Below are positions 25,322 to 35,900 of a stretch of 64,000 bases of DNA, piece by piece. The DNA is from Bradyrhizobium cajani (GTDB lineage Bacteria > Pseudomonadota > Alphaproteobacteria > Rhizobiales > Xanthobacteraceae), in NCBI RefSeq assembly GCF_009759665.1, contig NZ_WQNE01000007.1:232227-296226 (forward strand). Direction: 5' to 3'. Position 1 is the stretch's first letter, and every line of letters starts with the position of its first letter. Both the position numbers and the translations under genes were made by a program. Below the pieces are notes generated by a model. The model saw only the letters and a program-made list of their open reading frames with translations, had not been told where the DNA came from and did no database searches.

Positions 25322-25815
25322 GGTCTCTCTCTTCTTCTCAATGGTTCATAGGACGCGGACGGCCTAAACGCCTATCAGCAATGATTGACTGATCTCAGAC
25401 ACGACTCTTGAATCGTGCCCGTTAACGCCCCAGACAAAAGCATGACTCGAAAGGCTCGAAACTGCGGCCGAAACCAAAATCAACACGCCGCATAGAGTCT
25501 CCCATTCAGATGGCGCGGAATAATCGCGCAACTATTGGGTGAACGCAAGGAGAAGGCGTCTCTCGACCTTACCGGGCTGGTCTTCTTCCACGCCAAGCCT
25601 ATTCGGCGCGGAGAAAGTCCATATAATTTTCTTGCTACGGGAGTTCTAGGTCCGTCATCAGACGGTAGCGTGTGCGCCGCGAGACCACGAAATTAGGTGG
25701 CTTCCCAATCCTCGTATTGTGAGAAATTTGAGGTTGAAAGCCGGTGGAGGCCGCCTTGCCGAATGAGGCGTGTTGTTGAAAGTGATAGGCGCAGTGCCGA
25801 AGTCGAACGGCTGAG
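25322..25815. other. 490-bp gap between gasdermin and IS66 remnant
   Basis: This should hold the gasdermin promoter on the minus strand; a purine-rich stretch (AGAAGAAGAGAGAGACC) precedes its ATG. I see no gene in either direction. Confidence 0.35.
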
Positions 25816-26110
25816 GTGAAGGACACGGGCCGGCGGCGGCGCTGGTCCGAGGATGAGAAGCTCAAGATCGTCTTGGAGAGCTTGCAGGCGCCGCGCCAGG
25901 TTGCGGCGACGGCACGGCGATATGCCGTTTTCGCGCTCATTGCTGCTGCGATGGCGACGGTCGATTCGGCCGGAGCCGAAGGATGCCGAACATCAACCTA
26001 GCTTCGTACCGGCGATGGTGGCCCCCGACCCAGGGCCGACGCTTGTCCAGTCGCGCCGGCAAGCAGCGGCGGGTCGATCGAGATCTAGCCCAAGCGATGC
26101 CCCCCTGCAG
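25816..26110 (+). mobile_element. IS66-family TnpA (helix-turn-helix ORF) remnant
   Basis: DTGRRRRWSEDEKLKIVLES and APRQVAATARRY match the N-terminus of IS66 accessory TnpA proteins. A frameshift near 25925 is needed to continue with FSRSLLLRWRRSIRPEPKDA and PSFVPAMVAPDP, the next family blocks. TnpB and TnpC and both element ends are not present, so this is an orphan dead fragment. Confidence 0.75.
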
Positions 26111-26394
26111 AAGTCCATCGAGCCGCGCCTGCCGCGCCGCTCGCAAGGCGTTAGTGGTCGACGATCTCAGGACAGATCAGTTTCGGGCAGGGCAACCGAA
26201 ACTAATATCGCAGTCATGTTTTAGGAGCGGGCGATTACCGTGGTTGAAAAGCCGCCGCTCCTCATTGCCTCGACACTTGCTCGGGCGAGCCCCTCATCGT
26301 CGGGCTTCAGAAGGGCACCTTCCATAGGAAATAGAGTAGCGCAGCCATGGCTCCCCAGAAAAGTATGCCGCGGAAGATGAAAGCGAGCGTCATG
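26111..26394. other. 280-bp stretch, decayed
   Basis: No recognisable gene. A short minus-strand hydrophobic frame near 26310-26390 may be the tail of a lost membrane protein. Confidence 0.25.
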
Positions 26395-26781
26395 TTAACC
26401 GCCGTCTCGCCCAAGACGCTGCGCCCTGGCGATTCCATCGATCGCGTCTGCCACCATTTCTAAGAAAACCCCATACCACGCATCATCATCGGGAAGCTCC
26501 CACTCTCGTAGGCTGCCGACGTAACGGGTCAGAGCAATAACGCCCGCGATTGTAGTTGGCGCTGAACGGATGAGCACATTCGCATGCTCCGCGAGAGCAT
26601 CGTTCCTTTGACTGCTGATTTCGTCGGCGGCATCAAACCCGGCTCCCCCATCGAGCTTCGCCGATACGGACAAGGCCGCGTCGTAGTGCGCCGACAGCTC
26701 GCGATGACGCTCGATCACGACGAAGATTAGATCCCGATCGGCTGCAGCAGTCGAATGGGTAGAAAATTCCTGCGACGACAA
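26395..26781 (-). CDS. Conserved hypothetical protein (128 aa)
   Basis: A helical soluble protein: DRDLIFVVIERHRELSAHYD, SAKLDGGAGFDAADEISSQR, ALAEHANVLIRSAPTTIAGV and LREWELPDDDAWYGVFLEMV. The alternating helices and the DDDAW patch recur in a truncated paralogue at 14365-14580, so this is a real small family in this genome. The full length here suggests it is functional. No function is known to me. The gene stands alone with pseudogenes on both sides. Confidence 0.6.
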   Translation of the reverse strand: MSSQEFSTHSTAAADRDLIFVVIERHRELSAHYDAALSVSAKLDGGAGFDAADEISSQRNDALAEHANVLIRSAPTTIAGVIALTRYVGSLREWELPDDDAWYGVFLEMVADAIDGIARAQRLGRDGG

Positions 26782-27084
26782 TGTTGGCCCCGAGCAACTA
26801 GCATAGCTACGTTACCATCGCAGCCATGATGATAATCAGCGTAGTAGGTCCTTCATCTGCGGTATTTCTGCTCGATCGGATTGGGCGTTCAAACGAGGTG
26901 CACCTGCTCCATTTGGAGGCCGAGAAGTTGCCCGCACGATGGCGCGCGCCTTACTTGCGCCGGAAAACGGCTCTGCCCCCGCTGTTACCGGCGTAAAGCT
27001 GCATATTTGCGCGATATCAAAGGTTGTTATCCCGCATCGGCCGCGCTTGGATACGCTTCCACATTCGAAAGGGGCGGACGAAAT

Positions 27085-27297
27085 ATGAAGTTGATTGCAA
27101 TAGCGGCCGGTCTGTTGCTGCTCGGCGTGATAGGACAAGCAAACGCACGCGGAGGACATGGAGGACGCGTCAGCTATGGCGGTGGACATCACACTACCAG
27201 TCATGGCGGCAGCTATTTGGGTGGATCCGGCTCATCACACCGTGGCGGGACTTATGTCAATTCGAGAACTGGCAACCGTTACGGCACTCATCGATAA
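27085..27297 (+). CDS. Small exported Gly/His-rich protein
   Basis: 70 aa from ATG 27085; a purine-rich AAAGGGG lies upstream. Signal peptide MKLIAIAAGLLLLGVIGQANA, then a mature part built of G, H and S (RGGHGGRVSYGGGHHTTSHG) ending TYVNSRTGNRYGTHR. I recall a Bradyrhizobium family of this kind with a YVN...TGNRY tail. It may bind metal through its His residues, but that is inference. A longer in-frame ORF upstream (from 26881) has no signal and is not favoured. Confidence 0.65.
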   Translation: MKLIAIAAGLLLLGVIGQANARGGHGGRVSYGGGHHTTSHGGSYLGGSGSSHRGGTYVNSRTGNRYGTHR

Positions 27298-27360
27298 CGA
27301 GCGACGAGGCAGGACTGAAGGCGCGGCCGTTCGATAGGGCTTTTTACGCGTGGGCAACAA

Positions 27361-27400
27361 TGGGAGCCGACGTTTCGGCTATGAAGCCGTGAGGCTCCCA
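27361..27400. repeat. Nested hairpin
   Basis: TGGGAGCC (27361-27368) pairs with GGCTCCCA (27393-27400), enclosing a second hairpin CGGCT-ATGA-AGCCG. It may end transcription of the small gene at 27085-27297, although no T run follows. Confidence 0.4.
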
Positions 27401-28485
27401 GGAGGGGCTTTCTAACAGCGCTGTTTTGCTATGTGGCGTAATCGACCTCCTCTTCAATCTGGGCACTCTCTGCGGCCTGACTGGCTAGGTTGGGGATCGG
27501 CACTTCGGTTTAGGTCACCGTCATCCTTATCTGGATAGACGGCACGGTGCTGCTTCGGTTTGGGAGCGCTGCTCTCGCACAATGACTTTGCGCAGGCGAT
27601 ATTCGGATAACGCGCTAGAACTCTCTAGGGTGAGGGCCCGGACGAAATGCAGGCCGGAGTGTTCAAACGGGTGAGAGGCTCAGCCGCAGTTCTTCACGTT
27701 GATCCAGTGGTTTTGTCCTGCGTTACAGGATGGGACTTAACGCATGAGCGTTTCGTCGAGCGAAATGGCAGACTGCCGTCAAGCAATTCAAAGCTTATGG
27801 TTTCCTATGGCGTAGCGAAGATCTTGCGAAGTGTGGCGCGCTGCTTAAAGCATCAAACCTCGACCGCTGACGACGCTAGTCCCTTGAAATTCGTACGAAG
27901 AGCGATTCGAGGATCCTTTCACCCTCGGTCTCTTTTCTGACCAGGCGATTATGGGGGGGCTCGCGGTGGCGTTTGTGTATCGGCCGTGAAGTGGCCGATC
28001 GGCGAGAGATTTCCAATCAGGTCAGATGTTCGCTCGATAGCGCCGGTGAAATCCGTCAATAATCGCGTTCGGCTGAAGAATTTGAGCGCTAACGCAGCGC
28101 CCCCCGTGCGCTCTATCACTACGAGAGCTTCATCTACGATCCCGTCGACGACCATCTTAGATGGTTGACTACGATGTGCCGGCGGCGCCGCCCAGCATCC
28201 GTGATGGCGTTTCTGGTGCCAAGGCGCCTTGCGCCCCAACGAATCCGCGACAGATGATCCGATCCGAACTGCGTCGATATTTCAGCGCGCGCTTTGCCCG
28301 CAACGTGCAATGCTGTGGCGGAGGCGCAACAACCGGTTCAAAAAACCATAACTCAACTTTTGCTAGTTGCGCGCTTAGGCGGAAAGGCATTCGATAACAA
28401 CTAGCTTTTGTCAGGTTGACCGGAGTGGCTCGCTCGGCCCCTTTAGAAACCTGCACACTGTGAATTTTAAGCCCGGGGATTTGGT
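27401..28485. other. 1.1-kb stretch without a convincing gene
   Basis: A minus-strand frame around 27949-28155 (MVVDGIVDEALVVIERTGGA, then LALKFFSRTRLLTDFTGAIE) is the most protein-like piece but matches nothing I know. Near 27430-27500 the minus strand reads VPIPNLASQAAESAQIEEEV up to a stop, perhaps the end of a lost gene. Otherwise this is decayed sequence. Confidence 0.3.
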
Positions 28486-29307
28486 ATGTTGAGGCCGGGA
28501 GTCAATTTGATCGCACTTATCGGTGGTTGTGTGCTTGCCGGATGCGGGTTACGCGTTCCAGAGATCCGGGATTTTCCTAACGGTGGGTCATACGCCTCCA
28601 ATAATGCTTTGGTGCAGGCCATCGTTCGAAGCGTTCATTGCGAACTTGAGGATGCCGTCACCCGGGTTCTCAACGCAAGAGCCGGTTCGTCTGATGCTCT
28701 TTTCTTGCGCAAGTGGGGCGCTCAGGTCGCCCTCACTATTCAGCTTGAAGAGAAGTCGACGGCTAATCCGACAGCTGCTTGGTTCCCTCCCTCACCAACT
28801 TCGTCGATCTTCAGTTTGAGCGGCGCATTTAATGGATCAGCAGATGCGACCCGTGTGGATAAAGTAAACTTCTATTACAAAGTGAGCGAACTCTATCTGG
28901 GACCAAACGGAAGATGTGAGCGTGACACCACGGCTCCAACCGACTCATTACTAATTCAGAGCGACCTGAAATTGGCAGAATGGCTCGACGCGATGGTCAA
29001 CGGTGTCGCGACAGGGCAAATCGCGAGCGTCGCTAAGCAAAATGTTCTTTCCCATCAAGTAACTTTCGAAATTGATACTAGCGGAAGCATTACTCCTGCA
29101 TGGAAGCTCGTGAGAGCGACTTTCAACCAAAGCGGCAACTTGCTGTCGGCTTTGCGCAATCGCAAGCATGACCTGGTGGTGACGTTCGCGCCGCTGGATA
29201 AAACGCAGAGCGGAAATTTCCTAATCCCAATCGGCGAAAGTACACATATTGCTTCTCAGCTGACCAGCGGCATTACGACTGGCTTCAAGAGCGCCCTGGG
29301 CCAATAG
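28486..29307 (+). CDS. Lipoprotein of unknown function
   Basis: 273 aa. ATG 28486 is preceded by GGGGA with 7-8 nt spacing. The lipobox LAGC ends at C20 after a hydrophobic signal (VNLIALIGGCV), so the mature protein is lipid-anchored, probably in the outer membrane. It has two halves: an N-terminal helical/beta part (NNALVQAIVRSVHCELEDAV, KWGAQVALTIQLEEKSTANP) and a strand-rich part (QVTFEIDTSGSITPAWKLVR, KHDLVVTFAPLD). I recall similar conserved lipoproteins in Bradyrhizobium without assigned function. A small gene follows 36 bp later. Confidence 0.75.
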   Translation: MLRPGVNLIALIGGCVLAGCGLRVPEIRDFPNGGSYASNNALVQAIVRSVHCELEDAVTRVLNARAGSSDALFLRKWGAQVALTIQLEEKSTANPTAAWFPPSPTSSIFSLSGAFNGSADATRVDKVNFYYKVSELYLGPNGRCERDTTAPTDSLLIQSDLKLAEWLDAMVNGVATGQIASVAKQNVLSHQVTFEIDTSGSITPAWKLVRATFNQSGNLLSALRNRKHDLVVTFAPLDKTQSGNFLIPIGESTHIASQLTSGITTGFKSALGQ

Positions 29308-29343
29308 ACTCTATAGATGTAGACCTTCACTCGGAGGATTATA

Positions 29344-29598
29344 ATGGGCAAGAAAACGAAAAAGCGCGCGGTCAAAGCAAGAAAAGCCAGCGCGGAAGTT
29401 GTATTGGACTCTCTGTCGGATGATCCGGCAACGAATGCTCTGGCTGACCGAGTTGCGCGTTGTAATAAGCCGCCGCTCAAGTGGCTAAGGCAAGCTGATG
29501 GGTCGTGGCTGGAATGCTCGCTTCGATCAGACTGCACCTACGGCAACTGCCACGAGGTAAGCGCCAATGAGGTGCCAGCAGAGATCCGCAACGGTTGA
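29344..29598 (+). CDS. Small basic hypothetical protein (84 aa)
   Basis: ATG 29344 has a strong GGAGG ribosome site. The N-terminus is very basic (GKKTKKRAVKARKASA), followed by LDSLSDDPATNALADRVARC and a Cys-containing end (DGSWLECSLRSDCTYGNCHE). Possibly a nucleic-acid-associated or zinc-binding peptide; unknown. It ends 80 bp before the IS5-type transposase and is in the same direction as the lipoprotein gene. Confidence 0.5.
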   Translation: MGKKTKKRAVKARKASAEVVLDSLSDDPATNALADRVARCNKPPLKWLRQADGSWLECSLRSDCTYGNCHEVSANEVPAEIRNG

Positions 29599-29677
29599 GG
29601 CTCACCGTGTGATCGGACTGCCGGAGGCGCTGTCAAGCTCAAAACCGAACGAGTCGTTTGTGAAGAACTGATGCGGC

Positions 29678-31021
29678 TCAAAACATTGCTTGAGCCGAGG
29701 ACGCCGGGACGATCTCGATGAAGGCTCGGATGATGACACGCAAAAGCTCTGCGAGCCATCGCAGGAGCAGGCCGAAGTTGTAGCCGGCGCTGGCGAGGAC
29801 GGCGTTGATGCGGTCGCCGACGCGGCCTTTGAGATAGTTGCGCTCCATGCGGTGCTCGGCCTTGACGTGGCCGATGACGGGCTCGACAGCCGCACGACGC
29901 TTCATCTCGCGTCGGATTGAAGCCGTGACGCGGCGGACCTGGCCCGAGATCCAGACCCTGAACCGATGCGGGTAGTTGTGACCACGATACCCCTTGTCGA
30001 CGTGGATGCGACGAGCCTCCACGCCGGTGAGCTTCTCCAGGTCGGCGATCACAGGGCCGAGCGTATGCCCATCAAAGGGATTGCCATGTAGGGCCTTGGC
30101 ATGCAGCACGAACTGGCCGCCCTTCGGAGACGTCACGGGGGTGGCGATACTGACTTTGCAGCCAAATTCGTAGGGCGCGCGGGCTTTCCCCTTGCCGATG
30201 CACTCGACCTCCGGCGCATGTAACGCATAGACCTTGGGACCGCGCTGATGCTGATCCTGGCTGCGCACCTGTTGCGCTAAACCGAGCAGCGGGCCGAAGC
30301 GAGCCTCCAGCACCGTATCGCCATCAATCTTGCGGCGGATGTCGCGGATGATCCGGCCAAGCCGCGTCCGCAGGAACTTGAGCTGGCGCCGGGCGCGTTT
30401 GAACTGGTGGGCGTGGCTATAGCGGCCAACCATGATGGCGGCGCGCTTGGCCAGGCGCAGGTAGCTCTGGCGCAGCGGCACACGGTTGCGCTTGGCGAGC
30501 CCGACGAGCTTGACGATTGCCCGATGCATCAGACGCGCATCGGTCGGATGGGCAACGGCCTTGGGCTGCACCGTGGTATCGACCACCACCCGCTCCAGGT
30601 CCTTGGGGCCGATCGCGCCAGTCTTGTGTGCCACCGACAGACTTTCCTGGATCAGCGCGACGAGCTGTTCCTCGCCGAGCCGCTGGCGCCAACGGGTCAT
30701 CGACGATCGATCGAACGGCAGACGGTGGCAAAAGCTCAATTCGCCGCAGAAGTATTGGTAGTAGGGATTCTCGATCCAGCGGGCGCACAGCACCTCATCC
30801 GACAGGTTGTGCATGTGCTTCAAAATGAACAGGCCGGCGACAAGCCGCGTCGGCAAGCCGGGCTGCCCCGACCCTGTTTGGCATACCGAACTAAAGCGCT
30901 CATCCAGAAACGTCCAGTCGATCAGCGCCGCCAACCGTACCAGCGGGTGGCCCATGTCGATGATTTGATCAAGGGCCGGAAGCAACAGGTCTTTCTGGCG
31001 ATCATCCCGCGGTTTGCTCAT
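29678..31021 (-). CDS. IS5-family transposase, intact
   Basis: 447 aa from ATG 31021 (MSKPRDDRQKDLL); an in-frame start 24 bases upstream is possible. The N-terminal DUF772-type region is present (DHPxx-like GHPLVRLAALIDW, LPTRLVAGLFILKHMHNLSD, ENPYYQYFCGE). The DDE core: Asp in VVVDTTVQPKA, Asp in HVDKGYRGHN, Glu in EPVIGHVKAEHRM. It looks full length and so could be active. I could not identify matching terminal inverted repeats by eye; the element should lie within about 29600-31090. A broken relative is at 16505-16965. Confidence 0.9.
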   Translation of the reverse strand: MSKPRDDRQKDLLLPALDQIIDMGHPLVRLAALIDWTFLDERFSSVCQTGSGQPGLPTRLVAGLFILKHMHNLSDEVLCARWIENPYYQYFCGELSFCHRLPFDRSSMTRWRQRLGEEQLVALIQESLSVAHKTGAIGPKDLERVVVDTTVQPKAVAHPTDARLMHRAIVKLVGLAKRNRVPLRQSYLRLAKRAAIMVGRYSHAHQFKRARRQLKFLRTRLGRIIRDIRRKIDGDTVLEARFGPLLGLAQQVRSQDQHQRGPKVYALHAPEVECIGKGKARAPYEFGCKVSIATPVTSPKGGQFVLHAKALHGNPFDGHTLGPVIADLEKLTGVEARRIHVDKGYRGHNYPHRFRVWISGQVRRVTASIRREMKRRAAVEPVIGHVKAEHRMERNYLKGRVGDRINAVLASAGYNFGLLLRWLAELLRVIIRAFIEIVPASSAQAMF

Positions 31022-31090
31022 CGCACCCCCAATGTCGACGACCACGTCAGGGAATCACGAATCGCCAAAAAGCAAAATCCCAAAACGCAA

Positions 31091-31117
31091 GAAAGCGAGG
31101 TCCGACACCTCGCTTTC
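31091..31117. repeat. 11-bp perfect hairpin upstream of the IS5 transposase
   Basis: GAAAGCGAGGT (31091-31101) and ACCTCGCTTTC (31107-31117) pair across a 5-nt loop. Read on the minus strand it is followed by a T-containing stretch, so it may block transcription entering the transposase from outside, or end the operon at 31534. Confidence 0.55.
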
Positions 31118-31533
31118 CTGCAAAATCGAATATTATATCAAGACCAATTCTGCTTATTTCTCAGACCGATCGGTATTCTTCACGGACGACGAACGAGCTC
31201 ATGGTCCGGAAATATTCGCGCGCTGAAGGCCCAGTTTGGCAAGTCATTGATCGTGGCTTTAGCGAAGCGATCCTGCCATTTTATTCCGGACGGATGCTGG
31301 TCCTTCGGTCCTGAAATCAACTCTTCGTCGCAGCGTACTCGATCTCACTATGCCCCGATATCGATAGGACGTAATCGAAACCATCGCTCAGAAATTTGTG
31401 CGCGGGGCAAATAGACAGTCTGAGTTGCTGCAACAGCTCTCGACTGACGAAAGAAATACTTTTGGCTGTGTGATCTTCACGGACATCGGCGAGGTAATCT
31501 CTGTTAGATTCGTAGTTGGGTTCTTGCGAATTG
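31118..31533. other. 400-bp gap, one weak minus-strand frame
   Basis: An 87-aa minus frame (31317-31580; MLKVHIEHDQSTRPISNSQE...) overlaps the end of the coiled-coil gene by 47 bp. It may be chance or a fifth, coupled small gene of that operon. Nothing else is seen. Confidence 0.25.
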
Positions 31534-32901
31534 CTAATTGGGCGGGTTGATTGATCGTGCTCGATATGAACTTTCAACAATTTCCGCTCCGTGGCTTACA
31601 TCCGGAGCTGATACGATCTTGAGCGGAAATTGGCCGGCCGGCCTTGCGAATTCCATTGCAAAGTGCCCACCTGCTTTAGCGACCAACGCTCTCAGGCGGT
31701 CGAACTCACCGCACCAGATCGTTTCCATGTCACGATCACGGTTCGAGTCGCGGGCTTCGGCCATGCTGCCGATACCGACGACCCGCACCTGGAGGAGATC
31801 AGATCTCGATGCGCCCAAGAGCTCTACTCCATAGCCAGGATTGGCCGCGTTACGCAGGACAATCTGGCCGTTCTGGACCCAGGCCGTCGCCATTCCCTCG
31901 GACACCTCGTATCCCAGGCTGGCAAGACCTTCGAGCACCGCGCGCCTGCGCTCCGCCGCGGCCATCGCCTTGAATTCTTCCTCGATGAGAAGGTCGGTGC
32001 GTTTGACGAGGTCTTGCCCATTGCTGGGCGATGGGGAGGCGAGGGCTTCCTCGATTTCGGTCAGCAGCGAGGTAGCCTCCGCTGACTTCATCACGGAAAG
32101 CTCGGCGCGTCGCGCCCGAAGTTCGTCCGCTAGTCGGGCGTTGGCGCGGCCATCCTTCACGGCCGCGGCCAAGTCCAACAGAAGGCTATCTGCGATAAGC
32201 GATCTTCGAGCCGGAGGCTCTGCTTCCAAGTGCGCGACACGGTCCGAGAATGTGGAGGGATCGATGCCAAGCCCACGCAACTCGCCGAGAAGAGCATCGA
32301 CGCGTCCCAAGGCGGGATCCTCCACCTCCTGAGCTTGCCCGGCAATCCAGTCCCGCAGGGTGTCAGGGCGCTCGCCCGCGCCCAAGCGAGTAGCAAGCTC
32401 GCGTTGGCGGTCTGTCGCGCTATCCTGTGCCGCCTGAAAAGGAAGCAGCAGCAGCGCTTTTGCCATGGCCGTTTCCAAGCGCTCGGTAGATCCGGTCGAG
32501 CCACTGAGCTCGCTTCGAATGTCGGCGGGAATTTCGACTTTCAGAGCTTGCAGTCTCTGCAGCAGCGCCTCGGCTGCCGCTTTCGAGCGCCTGAATTCGC
32601 GGTTCGAACGGGCCGCCATTTCGGCAGCTCTTTCAACCCGGCGCTCGGAATCCCCCTGAAGGAAGGCGATCTCGGCGGCAACCTGTTTCTGGAGTTCGAT
32701 GAAACGATCGGCCTCGAGCAGGCGACGAAGGTCATCTCGCCGGACTATGACTTTGTCGACGTCCTTCTGCTCAATGGTCCCGTTGCGTTTGCCGGCGGAG
32801 GTCCAGCTTTCGATCGCGGCGTCAAGCCGCGCCAGGTTGCGATGGCAGATGGCGATGATCTCGGCTCGGGTAACGATCCTGAAGGCTTTGGGTCCGCTCA
32901 T
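31534..32901 (-). CDS. Coiled-coil protein, last gene of the helicase operon
   Basis: 455 aa from ATG 32901, which overlaps the upstream stop as ATGA, so its translation is coupled to the giant helicase. Long stretches rich in A, E, L and R (LQKQVAAEIAFLQGDSERRV, RSKAAAEALLQRLQALKVEI) predict extended coiled coil over about residues 60-330. The C-terminal 120 residues are globular (LEGLASLGYEVSEGMATAWV, LLQVRVVGIGSMAEARDSNR, WCGEFDRLRALVAKAGGHFA). No known domain is recognised. Its fixed place in the operon suggests a structural or adaptor subunit for the helicase-nuclease. Confidence 0.75.
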   Translation of the reverse strand: MSGPKAFRIVTRAEIIAICHRNLARLDAAIESWTSAGKRNGTIEQKDVDKVIVRRDDLRRLLEADRFIELQKQVAAEIAFLQGDSERRVERAAEMAARSNREFRRSKAAAEALLQRLQALKVEIPADIRSELSGSTGSTERLETAMAKALLLLPFQAAQDSATDRQRELATRLGAGERPDTLRDWIAGQAQEVEDPALGRVDALLGELRGLGIDPSTFSDRVAHLEAEPPARRSLIADSLLLDLAAAVKDGRANARLADELRARRAELSVMKSAEATSLLTEIEEALASPSPSNGQDLVKRTDLLIEEEFKAMAAAERRRAVLEGLASLGYEVSEGMATAWVQNGQIVLRNAANPGYGVELLGASRSDLLQVRVVGIGSMAEARDSNRDRDMETIWCGEFDRLRALVAKAGGHFAMEFARPAGQFPLKIVSAPDVSHGAEIVESSYRARSINPPN

Positions 32902-35900
32902 TGCAATCCTCCCCCACGGAGCGCGTGCTCGACAGCGTTCTTGAGCCGAAGGCGTTCGGCTTCTCCAGCATGAGTCCAAGCATACGAGGAAACTCTATGG
33001 ACATAAGGAACGGCTCTTCCCAACACATTAGGACGCCAGATCTCGCGAGCACGAGCTCTTTGAAGCAAATGATGTCGCGGCGCATCGCATTCCACGCCTA
33101 TGGCGTAGAGGCCGGTCCGGGGATCGGTCACGGCAAAATCAAGGCTGAATGCGCCGCCATCGCGGGCCCGACTGGGCTTATAGCCATTCGCTTCCAGAAA
33201 GGCTTCGACAGACCTGGTGAAGCCGTCGTCCTCATGACGTCCAGCTTCGTGGTGGGGGCGTGGTTCGGTTACCATCCGGTCCAGGAGCGTCTTTCCGGAG
33301 TCTGCAAGACCATCGGATACCGTCCTGGCATATTCGAGGTAGCCTTGCAGATAGTCGCGCGGCACCCTGGGACCACTTCGCCTCGTCAACAGGTCCGATA
33401 TCTCTGATATCGGCATGGATGTGACGATGACCACCTTTTCTCTCGCACGTGTTACCGCGACATTCAGGCGGCGCTCGCCGCCGGCGTGGCCTAGCGCGCC
33501 GAAGCTCTTGCGGAAAACGCTGTGTTCGTTGCGGCCGAATGTCGTAGAAAAAACGATGATGTCACGTTCATCGCCTTGCACGTTCTCCACGTTCTTGACG
33601 AAAAAGCCCATGTCCTCGCCATGCTCGATACGTTCGCGCTCGCGCATCAATGCCTCTCGGAACGCTGCATCGTTTTCGGCGCGATCTTCCAAAGCATCTT
33701 CTATGGCGTCGGCCTGCTTGCGGTTGAATGTGACGACACCGACCGACGGCGGCGATGAATCCTCCCAAAGCTCCGATAAGTATTGTACGACATCGCTGGC
33801 TTCCTTTTGGTTCGTCTGGGCCTTGTAAGTGCCGTCCGAGCGCACGACTTCGATCGGCTTGAGCCTGCGGATTGTCTCTACGGGATGGCGAACGGGGACG
33901 CTAAGGCTGTTGGCGTAGAACGATGCGTTCGAGAATGATATCAGCTCTCGATATTTCGAACGATAGTGCACTTGCAGAGTACGGGTCCGAAGTACGGAGC
34001 GGGCGAGTTGGAGGAGGTCGGGACAATCCTTGATCTCTCTGCGATTCCACGTCTCCGCGAAGGCTTCGCGTTCCTCCTCGCTGGCTCCTTCTTCAGGTTC
34101 TTCACCGTCGAATATTGCCGCTTCGTCGTTCTCGACCTTGCTGGCGAAGAACGAGGTCGGCGGCATCTGCTTTTCGTCGCCGCTGACGACGACGAGCCTG
34201 CTGCGGAACAGGGAGGGCAGCGCATACTCAACGGGCATCTGCGAAGCCTCGTCGAAGATGACGGTATCGAAGAGTCCGGCGCGAGGTTGCAGCACGCGGC
34301 TCGCGACATCTGGCGTCATGAGCCAGACCGGACGGAGCGCGAAAAGGCCGAGCGGAGCACCGCGATCGATGAATTCGCGCAATCTTAGCGCTCTTGGGCC
34401 ACGCAGCCTGGTGATCGCGTCCCACTCGCTGGTCGGACGAACTTTTGCTGCATCGATACCTTGGACGAGAAGATCCCGGTTGTACTGCCGGATTTGCGCG
34501 TCGGATTCCGCGAGCGATTTTACCTTCGCACCTAACTGGTCGGCGTCGAACAAGACGTCAGGATTTGCACCCTCCATATCGGCCTTCCACGCCAAACGGG
34601 CCTCCCGGCCTATAGTGGCGCGAATGCAGCTGTCGAGGTCTTCGAAAGCCAAATCCAAAAGCTCGGACTCCCTCGACCTGAGTGTTGCGAAGATGGCGCG
34701 CTCCTTGTCGTCCAGGCGCGAAGAGCGAAGTCGATATTCCTGGTAGCTGCTCAGCATCGGCAGAGCTTGCACGATCTGGTCGATGGCGCCCGCATTAGAG
34801 CGACCATTCTCAATCGCCGAGCGTCTCGATCCGAGCCACAGTTCGTCGAAATAGGTCCTGAGCCGGTCCAATGCGGCGCGGCTTTCCTCTCGCGTGTCAT
34901 GCCTTCTGAGCGCGAGTTCAGCCCCCTCAAAGAACGTGCCGAGCTCTTCGCTCGTTCCGGCCGAGAGCGCTCTCTCGAGCTCAAGCCGGTCCGGGCACCG
35001 GTCGATCAGCAAATTGTGCACTGCCAGACCATTCAGGAATGAGCCGAGGCGCTCGGCGAAATCGGCAAGCTTACCGGGCGACAAATCCAGATTGGGCGCA
35101 CGGCCGAACAGGACCGTGAAATATTGCTCGAGTTCGTGCCTTGGCTGGCGTATGGCCAATTCGAGCTCGACCGCATAATACAACGAGCTGATGGCGTCGT
35201 TATCTTGCGGGAGCTCCAATGACGCAAGGAGCTGGCGTACACGGCGCGTTCGCAGCCAATGGAGCGGGTTGAGCCATTGGAGGGCGCTTGCCGGCAAGCG
35301 AACTTGGCCCGCGAGTTCCCCGGCAGAGCAGAGCTCTTCCTCATTGAAGGCGATAAGCTTGGAGCAAAAGTTCGGTTTGTAGGATGGGCCGTCGAGCGAT
35401 GAGAAAATTTCTTTCATCGCTGATAGGCCCTCGAGAATGCGCGCAGCTTCCGATGTCCCATCCTCAACGTTCCGAAACAGCGGCCGCAATCGAGCGAGAT
35501 TTGCGCAGACCGAATTGCTGATCGAGCGGAGCTCAGCCGCTTCGGCGAGCCAAGACCGAAATTCCGCCGCATCCGATATTTTTAGACAATCCGCCGTTTC
35601 ATCGTCGGTCTGCTCCCGCCGCGCGTCGGCTTGCAAAAATGCCTGCAGGTGCAAGGCCAGCGCGGCCGCGGTTCCTCGATCGGGATTGAACGGCTTGAGG
35701 GCGGACAGAGGATTGTCTTCAAATTTCGACGGAAGCCAGAATTTCGCGAGCGGGCCGCAATTCTCCTCGATCCTCGCCACGTCCGCGGGATGTAGATCTG
35801 CCAGCAACGGGCGGATTTCAGGAGCGTCAATGGGTTTCGGGCTGCCTTCTTCGATCTCGAGCAGTTCGCCGAGCAGCGCTCGATAGGACAATCCAGTTCG

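Noticed and set aside
30407..31414. 335-aa open frame on the plus strand
   Set aside because: Opposite the IS5-type transposase, whose DDE motifs are intact.
32230..32973. 247-aa open frame on the plus strand
   Set aside because: Mirror frame of the coiled-coil gene, which has ATGA coupling and coherent heptads on the other strand.
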